Source: Candidatus Rokubacteria bacterium RIFCSPLOWO2_02_FULL_72_37 (lineage in GTDB: Bacteria; Methylomirabilota; Methylomirabilia; Rokubacteriales; CSP1-6). Taken from it: a stretch of 18,471 nucleotides of DNA. The notes below the pieces were generated by a model. The model searched no databases. It had not been told where the DNA came from and saw nothing but the letters and a program-made list of their open reading frames with translations. Shown here piece after piece: positions 13,913 to 18,471 of this stretch. A program made the position numbers and the translations under genes. Numbering within the stretch: the stretch's first letter is position 1; every line of letters starts with the position of its first letter. Location of the stretch: positions 1 to 18,471 of the forward strand of contig MGCE01000013.1 in assembly GCA_001790315.1 (NCBI GenBank), given 5' to 3'.

Positions 13913-15586
13913 ATGGCCGACGAGAGGGAACGCGTGCTCGTGGACTTCCGGACCGAGCCGGCGAAGTACAGGCACTGGCGGCTCGCCGTCGACGGTCCGG
14001 TGGCGACGCTGACCCTGGACGTCAAGGAGGACGCCGGGCTCCGGCCCGGGTACGAGCTGAAGCTGAATTCGTACGACCTCGGCGTCGACATCGAGCTGCA
14101 CGACGCGGTGCAGCGCCTGCGGTTCGAGCACCCCGAGGTGGGCGCGGTCGTCATGACCTCGGGCAAGGAGCGGATCTTCTGCGCGGGCGCCAACATCCGC
14201 ATGCTCTCCCAGTCCGAACACGGCTGGAAGGTCAACTTCTGCAAGTTCACGAACGAGACGCGCAACGCGATCGAGGACGCCACGGCCGAGTCGAAGCAGG
14301 CCTACCTGACGGCCGTGAACGGCCCCTGCGTGGGCGGCGGCTACGAGCTGGCGCTCGCGACCGGCTGGATCGTCATGGCCGACGATGCGAACACCGCGGT
14401 CTCGCTTCCCGAGGTGCCCCTGCTCGCGGTGCTCCCCGGCACCGGGGGGCTCACGCGGCTCGTCGACAAGCGTCGGGTGCGACGGGACCGCGCCGATTTC
14501 TTCTGCACCACCGAGGAGGGCGTCAAGGGGCAGCGGGCGGTCGAGTGGGGCCTCGTGGACGAGGTGGTGCCCCGTTCGAGGCTCGACGAGGTCGTGCGCC
14601 ATCGGGCCCGGGAGTTCGCGGCGCGGACGGACCGGCCGGCGGGCGGACGCGGGGTCGCCCTCACGTCCCTGGCGCGGACGCTCGAGGGCGACGAGGTCCG
14701 CTACCGCTGGGTCCTCTGCCGGGTCGACCGCGGCCGGGGCGTGGCGGAAATCACGGTGCGCGGACCCGCGGTGCCGCCGCCCGCCGACCTCGCGGCGCTC
14801 CACGAGCTCGGCTGCGTGTTCTGGCCGCTCGCGCTCGCCCGTGAGCTGGACGACCTGATCCTCCACCTCCGGACCAACGAGCCCGAGATCGGCATCTGGG
14901 TGTTCACGACGGCCGGTCGTGCCGACCTCGTGGAGGCGTACGACCGCGTGCTCGCGGCTCACCCGGACGACTGGCTGGTACGCGAGATCCGCCTGTACCT
15001 CCGGCGGACGCTCAAGCGGCTGGACGTCTCGTCGCGGTCGATCTTCGCGCTCGTCGAGCCGGGATCGTGCTTCGCCGGCACCCTGCTCGAGCTCGTCCTG
15101 GCCGCGGACCGCGCGTACATGCTCGACGGCGTGCGACAGGGCGACGAGCGGCCGCCGGCGACCATGCGACTCACCGAGATGAACTTCGGCCCGTATCCGA
15201 TGGTCAACGGCCTCACGCGCCTCGCGAGCCGATTCCTGGCCGAGCCCGGCCGTGTCGACAAGCTGCGGACCCGCATCGGCGAGCACCTCGACGCCGCAGG
15301 GGCGGCCGAGGCGGGCCTCGTCACGTTCACGCCGGATGACATCGACTGGGACGACGAGGTCAGGATCGCGCTCGAGGAGCGCACGGCCTTCTCGCCGGAC
15401 GCGCTGACCGGGATGGAGGCGTCGCTGCGCTTCTGCGGGCCCGAGACGCTCGAGAGCAAGATCTTCGCGCGCCTCTCCGCGTGGCAGAACTGGATTTTCC
15501 AGCGCCCCAACGCGGTCGGCCCGAAGGGCGCGCTCGTGGTGTACGGCACCGGGCAGCGCAGCGAGTTCGACCGGAGGAGAATCTGA
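13913..15586 (+). CDS. boxC: Benzoyl-CoA-dihydrodiol lyase
   Basis: Opens the ring of 2,3-epoxybenzoyl-CoA with water, releasing formate and giving 3,4-dehydroadipyl-CoA semialdehyde; the ring-cleaving step of the aerobic CoA-thioester (box) pathway, cytosolic. The 557-residue length is that of known BoxC (about 550) and unlike single crotonases (about 260). The N-terminal half has a crotonase fold with oxyanion-hole segments FCAGANIRML (89-98) and NGPCVGGGYELAL (136-148). PEVPLLAVLPGTGGLTRLVDK (166-186) follows. The second half (about 260-557) is a more divergent crotonase-like domain with the BoxC-typical ending KIFARLSAWQNWIFQRPNAVG. It starts six bases after the XRE-cupin stop with only a weak ribosome site and ends as TGATG with boxB, indicating translational coupling on both sides. 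Confidence 0.95.
   Translation: MADERERVLVDFRTEPAKYRHWRLAVDGPVATLTLDVKEDAGLRPGYELKLNSYDLGVDIELHDAVQRLRFEHPEVGAVVMTSGKERIFCAGANIRMLSQSEHGWKVNFCKFTNETRNAIEDATAESKQAYLTAVNGPCVGGGYELALATGWIVMADDANTAVSLPEVPLLAVLPGTGGLTRLVDKRRVRRDRADFFCTTEEGVKGQRAVEWGLVDEVVPRSRLDEVVRHRAREFAARTDRPAGGRGVALTSLARTLEGDEVRYRWVLCRVDRGRGVAEITVRGPAVPPPADLAALHELGCVFWPLALARELDDLILHLRTNEPEIGIWVFTTAGRADLVEAYDRVLAAHPDDWLVREIRLYLRRTLKRLDVSSRSIFALVEPGSCFAGTLLELVLAADRAYMLDGVRQGDERPPATMRLTEMNFGPYPMVNGLTRLASRFLAEPGRVDKLRTRIGEHLDAAGAAEAGLVTFTPDDIDWDDEVRIALEERTAFSPDALTGMEASLRFCGPETLESKIFARLSAWQNWIFQRPNAVGPKGALVVYGTGQRSEFDRRRI
15573..15580 (+). promoter_or_regulatory. Strong ribosome binding site of boxB
   Basis: GGAGGAGA ends five bases before the boxB ATG at 15586, which shares its A with the boxC stop (TGATG). 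This confirms the start and suggests high oxygenase expression despite its position deep in the operon. Confidence 0.75.
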
Positions 15587-17004
15587 TGGCGGCCGTCGAC
15601 TACCTGGGACGGATCCCGAACAACGTCGACCTCGCGGAGAACCGGCGGCTGCAGCGCGCCCTCGAGGAGTGGCAGCCACGGTTCCGCGACTGGTGGACGG
15701 AGATGGGGCCCGTCGGCTTCCAGGCGAAGGAGGCCTACCTGCGCACCGCGACGAGCGTGGATGCGCAGGGGTGGGCGCAGTTCGGATTCGTGAAGATGCC
15801 CGAGTATCGCTGGGGGATCTTCCTCGCCGAGCCGGAGCCAGGGCGGTTGATCAACTTCGGGGATCACAAGGGGAGTCCCGCGTGGCAGGAGGTGCCGGGC
15901 GAGTACCGCGGTGTGCTCCGCCGTCTGATCGTCACGCAGGGCGACACCGAGCCCGCGTCGGTCGAGCAGCAGCGTCATCTCGGCCGCACGTGTCCGTCGC
16001 TCTACGACCTCCGCAACCTCTTCCAGGTGAATGTCGAGGAGGGACGGCATCTCTGGGCGATGGTCTACCTGCTCGACGCGCACTTCGGCCGCGACGGACG
16101 CGAGGAGTCGGAGGCCCTGCTGCAGCGGCGCTCGGGCGACCGGGACAAGCCCCGCATCCTGGGGGCCTTCAACGAGAAGACGCCCGACTGGCTCAGCTTC
16201 TTCATGTTCACGTACTTCACCGACCGGGACGGCAAGTACCAGCTCGCGAGCCTCGCCGAGAGCGGCTTCGATCCGCTCTCGCGCACGTGCCGCTTCATGC
16301 TCACCGAAGAGGCCCACCACATGTTCGTCGGCGAGACGGGTATCGGGCGCATCGTCCAGCGTGCGTGTGAACTCACGCGCGAGCACAAGACCGACGAGGT
16401 GCGCAAGCACGGGGGGATCGACCTGCCCACGCTGCAGAGGTACCTCAACTTCCACTACTCGGTGTCGCTCGACCTCTTCGGCTCGGAGATCTCGACGAAC
16501 GCCGCGAACTTCTACACGATGGGCCTGAAGGGCCGCTTCGAGGAGACGAAGAAGGACGACGATCATCAACTGAAGAACGCGACGTACCGGATCACGACGC
16601 TCGAGGGCGACCGGCTCGGCGCCAGCGAGCAGCCGGCGCTCACGACGCTGAACGAGCGTCTGCGCGACGACTACATCGACGACTGTGCCCGCGGCGTGGC
16701 GCGCTGGAACCAGATCATCCGGAAGCACGGCATCGATTTCGAGCTCGGGCTGCCGCACCGAGGGTTCCGCCGGGCCATCGGTACGTTCGCCGAGGTCCGC
16801 GTCTCGCCCGACGGTCGCGTGCTGAGCGAGGCCGAGTGGGATGCCCGGAAGCACGAGTGGCTGCCCTCCGAGGCGGACGCGGTCTACGTCCAGAGCCTGA
16901 TGCAGCCGGTGACGGCGCGCGGGAAGTTCGCCAACTGGATCGCGCCGCCGGCCCGCGGGATCAACGGCCAGCCGACCGACTTCGAGTACGTCCGCCTGAC
17001 CTGA
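15586..17004 (+). CDS. boxB: Benzoyl-CoA 2,3-epoxidase, diiron oxygenase subunit
   Basis: Uses O2 and electrons from the BoxA reductase to convert benzoyl-CoA to 2,3-epoxybenzoyl-CoA. The 472 residues match the normal BoxB length (about 473). Diiron ligands can be placed in the expected pattern: E122 (GDTEPASVEQ), E152 and H155 (EEGRHLWAM), D213 (YFTDRDGK), E242 and H245 (LTEEAHHMFVG). From memory, these are each two residues beyond the published Azoarcus evansii positions (120, 150, 153, 211, 240, 243), so all six ligands are present and the enzyme should be active. It overlaps boxC by one base and is followed after 39 bases by the RidA-family gene. The reductase boxA and the aldehyde dehydrogenase boxD are not in the window; they may lie beyond the right end. 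Confidence 0.96.
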   Translation: MAAVDYLGRIPNNVDLAENRRLQRALEEWQPRFRDWWTEMGPVGFQAKEAYLRTATSVDAQGWAQFGFVKMPEYRWGIFLAEPEPGRLINFGDHKGSPAWQEVPGEYRGVLRRLIVTQGDTEPASVEQQRHLGRTCPSLYDLRNLFQVNVEEGRHLWAMVYLLDAHFGRDGREESEALLQRRSGDRDKPRILGAFNEKTPDWLSFFMFTYFTDRDGKYQLASLAESGFDPLSRTCRFMLTEEAHHMFVGETGIGRIVQRACELTREHKTDEVRKHGGIDLPTLQRYLNFHYSVSLDLFGSEISTNAANFYTMGLKGRFEETKKDDDHQLKNATYRITTLEGDRLGASEQPALTTLNERLRDDYIDDCARGVARWNQIIRKHGIDFELGLPHRGFRRAIGTFAEVRVSPDGRVLSEAEWDARKHEWLPSEADAVYVQSLMQPVTARGKFANWIAPPARGINGQPTDFEYVRLT

Positions 17005-17031
17005 CGCGGGTCGCCGGCGCGGCCCTCGACC

Positions 17032-17037
17032 GAGGAG
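17032..17037 (+). promoter_or_regulatory. Ribosome binding site of the RidA-family gene
   Basis: GAGGAG lies six bases before the ATG at 17044, in the 39-base gap after boxB, the longest spacer inside the operon. No terminator or second promoter is visible in that gap. Confidence 0.65.
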
Positions 17038-17043
17038 ACAGCG

Positions 17044-17492
17044 ATGCCCAAGGTGATCACGCCGAAGAGCTTCGGGGCGCCACTCGGGATGTACTCCCAC
17101 GGGATGGCGGCCCCGGCGGGGGAGCTGGTGGTCGTGGCGGGGCAGGTGGGCGTGGGCCGGGATGGCCAGGTGATGCCGGGCGTGGTGCCGCAGACGAAGC
17201 AGGCGCTGGAGAACGTCGGCGCCGTGCTCGCGGCCGCAGGCTGCGGCTTCCGCGATGTCGTGCGGCTCCAGACCTTCCTCGTGAGCGCGGACGATATCCC
17301 GGGGTTCATGCGGGCCCGGCAGGAGGTGTTCCCGGGCTACTTCCCCGACGAGGCCTACCCGCCGAACACGCTGCTCGTCGTGAGCCGTCTCGTGCGCCCC
17401 GAGCTGCGTGTCGAGATCGAGGCGATGGCCGTGCGTCGCCCCCGCCGGCCCACCGTCCGCAAGCGGGTGCAGCCCAGAAAGCGAGCGCGCCG

Positions 17493-17496
<4 letters not shown>
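17044..17496 (+). CDS. RidA/YjgF-family protein lacking the canonical catalytic arginine
   Basis: A 150-residue protein; residues 1-130 form one Rid domain (chorismate-mutase-like, normally trimeric). Landmarks are AGQVGVGRDGQ (32-42), QTKQALENVGAVL (50-62) and RVEIEAMAV (122-130). Aligned to E. coli RidA, the segment PARSCVEVARL becomes PPNTLLVVSRL, putting N108 where the imine-hydrolysing R105 belongs. An ordinary 2-aminoacrylate deaminase function is therefore unlikely, and it belongs with the Rid subgroups without that arginine, whose roles are mostly unknown. Residues 131-150 form a very basic tail (RRPRRPTVRKRVQPRKRARR) not found in typical Rid proteins. It overlaps the ligase start by four bases (ATGA), so it is part of the aromatic operon; binding of a pathway intermediate or CoA thioester is only a guess. 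Confidence 0.88.

Positions 17497-18471
<975 letters not shown>

Noticed and set aside
13265..15679. An 804-codon minus-strand open frame opposite the XRE-cupin gene and boxC
   Set aside because: Low-complexity Arg/Glu/His-rich translation typical of antisense shadows; the plus strand encodes two well-recognised proteins here.
14959..17100. A 713-codon minus-strand open frame opposite boxC, boxB and the start of the Rid gene
   Set aside because: No family motif and fully accounted for by the complementary codons of boxB and boxC.

Overview
The window is a very GC-rich (by eye about 70%), densely packed bacterial chromosome segment. I see no RNA genes, mobile elements, CRISPR arrays or coding gaps over 300 bases; the largest gaps are 146 and 131 bases. 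The mix of an aromatic acyl-CoA operon, a multi-GAF hybrid kinase and an NtrC-type regulator suits an environmental Gram-negative-type soil or subsurface bacterium. Candidatus Rokubacteria/Methylomirabilota or a GC-rich proteobacterial lineage are my guesses; nothing in the window fixes the taxon.

Left part (1-1573): the N-terminal 303 residues of an MFS transporter on the minus strand, diverging from a PduO-type cob(I)alamin adenosyltransferase on the plus strand.

Middle part (1592-9236, all minus strand), in transcription order: an alpha/beta hydrolase; an NtrC-family sigma-54 activator; a 146-base gap holding a good -24/-12 sigma-54 promoter and two small dyads; a single-domain response regulator; a small membrane or lipoprotein with a predicted periplasmic helical domain; and a 1398-residue soluble hybrid histidine kinase with six GAF domains and a C-terminal receiver. 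The last three genes overlap or nearly touch and look like one signalling operon, probably switched on by the adjacent NtrC-family protein.

Right part (9293-18471, all plus strand): one long tightly coupled operon behind a sigma-70-like promoter. It encodes a three-subunit molybdenum hydroxylase-family enzyme whose FAD subunit carries the four-cysteine [4Fe-4S] insert typical of 4-hydroxybenzoyl-CoA reductase (hcrC-hcrA-hcrB). It continues with an XRE-cupin regulator, benzoyl-CoA-dihydrodiol lyase (boxC), benzoyl-CoA 2,3-epoxidase oxygenase (boxB), a RidA-family protein lacking the usual catalytic arginine, and a benzoate-CoA-ligase-type enzyme cut by the window end. The inferred route is (4-hydroxy)benzoate to (4-hydroxy)benzoyl-CoA by the ligase, reductive dehydroxylation of 4-hydroxybenzoyl-CoA to benzoyl-CoA by HcrABC, then oxygen-dependent epoxidation by BoxB with an unseen BoxA reductase, and hydrolytic ring cleavage by BoxC. 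Joining a reductive dehydroxylase known from anaerobes to an aerobic ring-cleaving pathway in one coupled operon is the most striking feature of the window.
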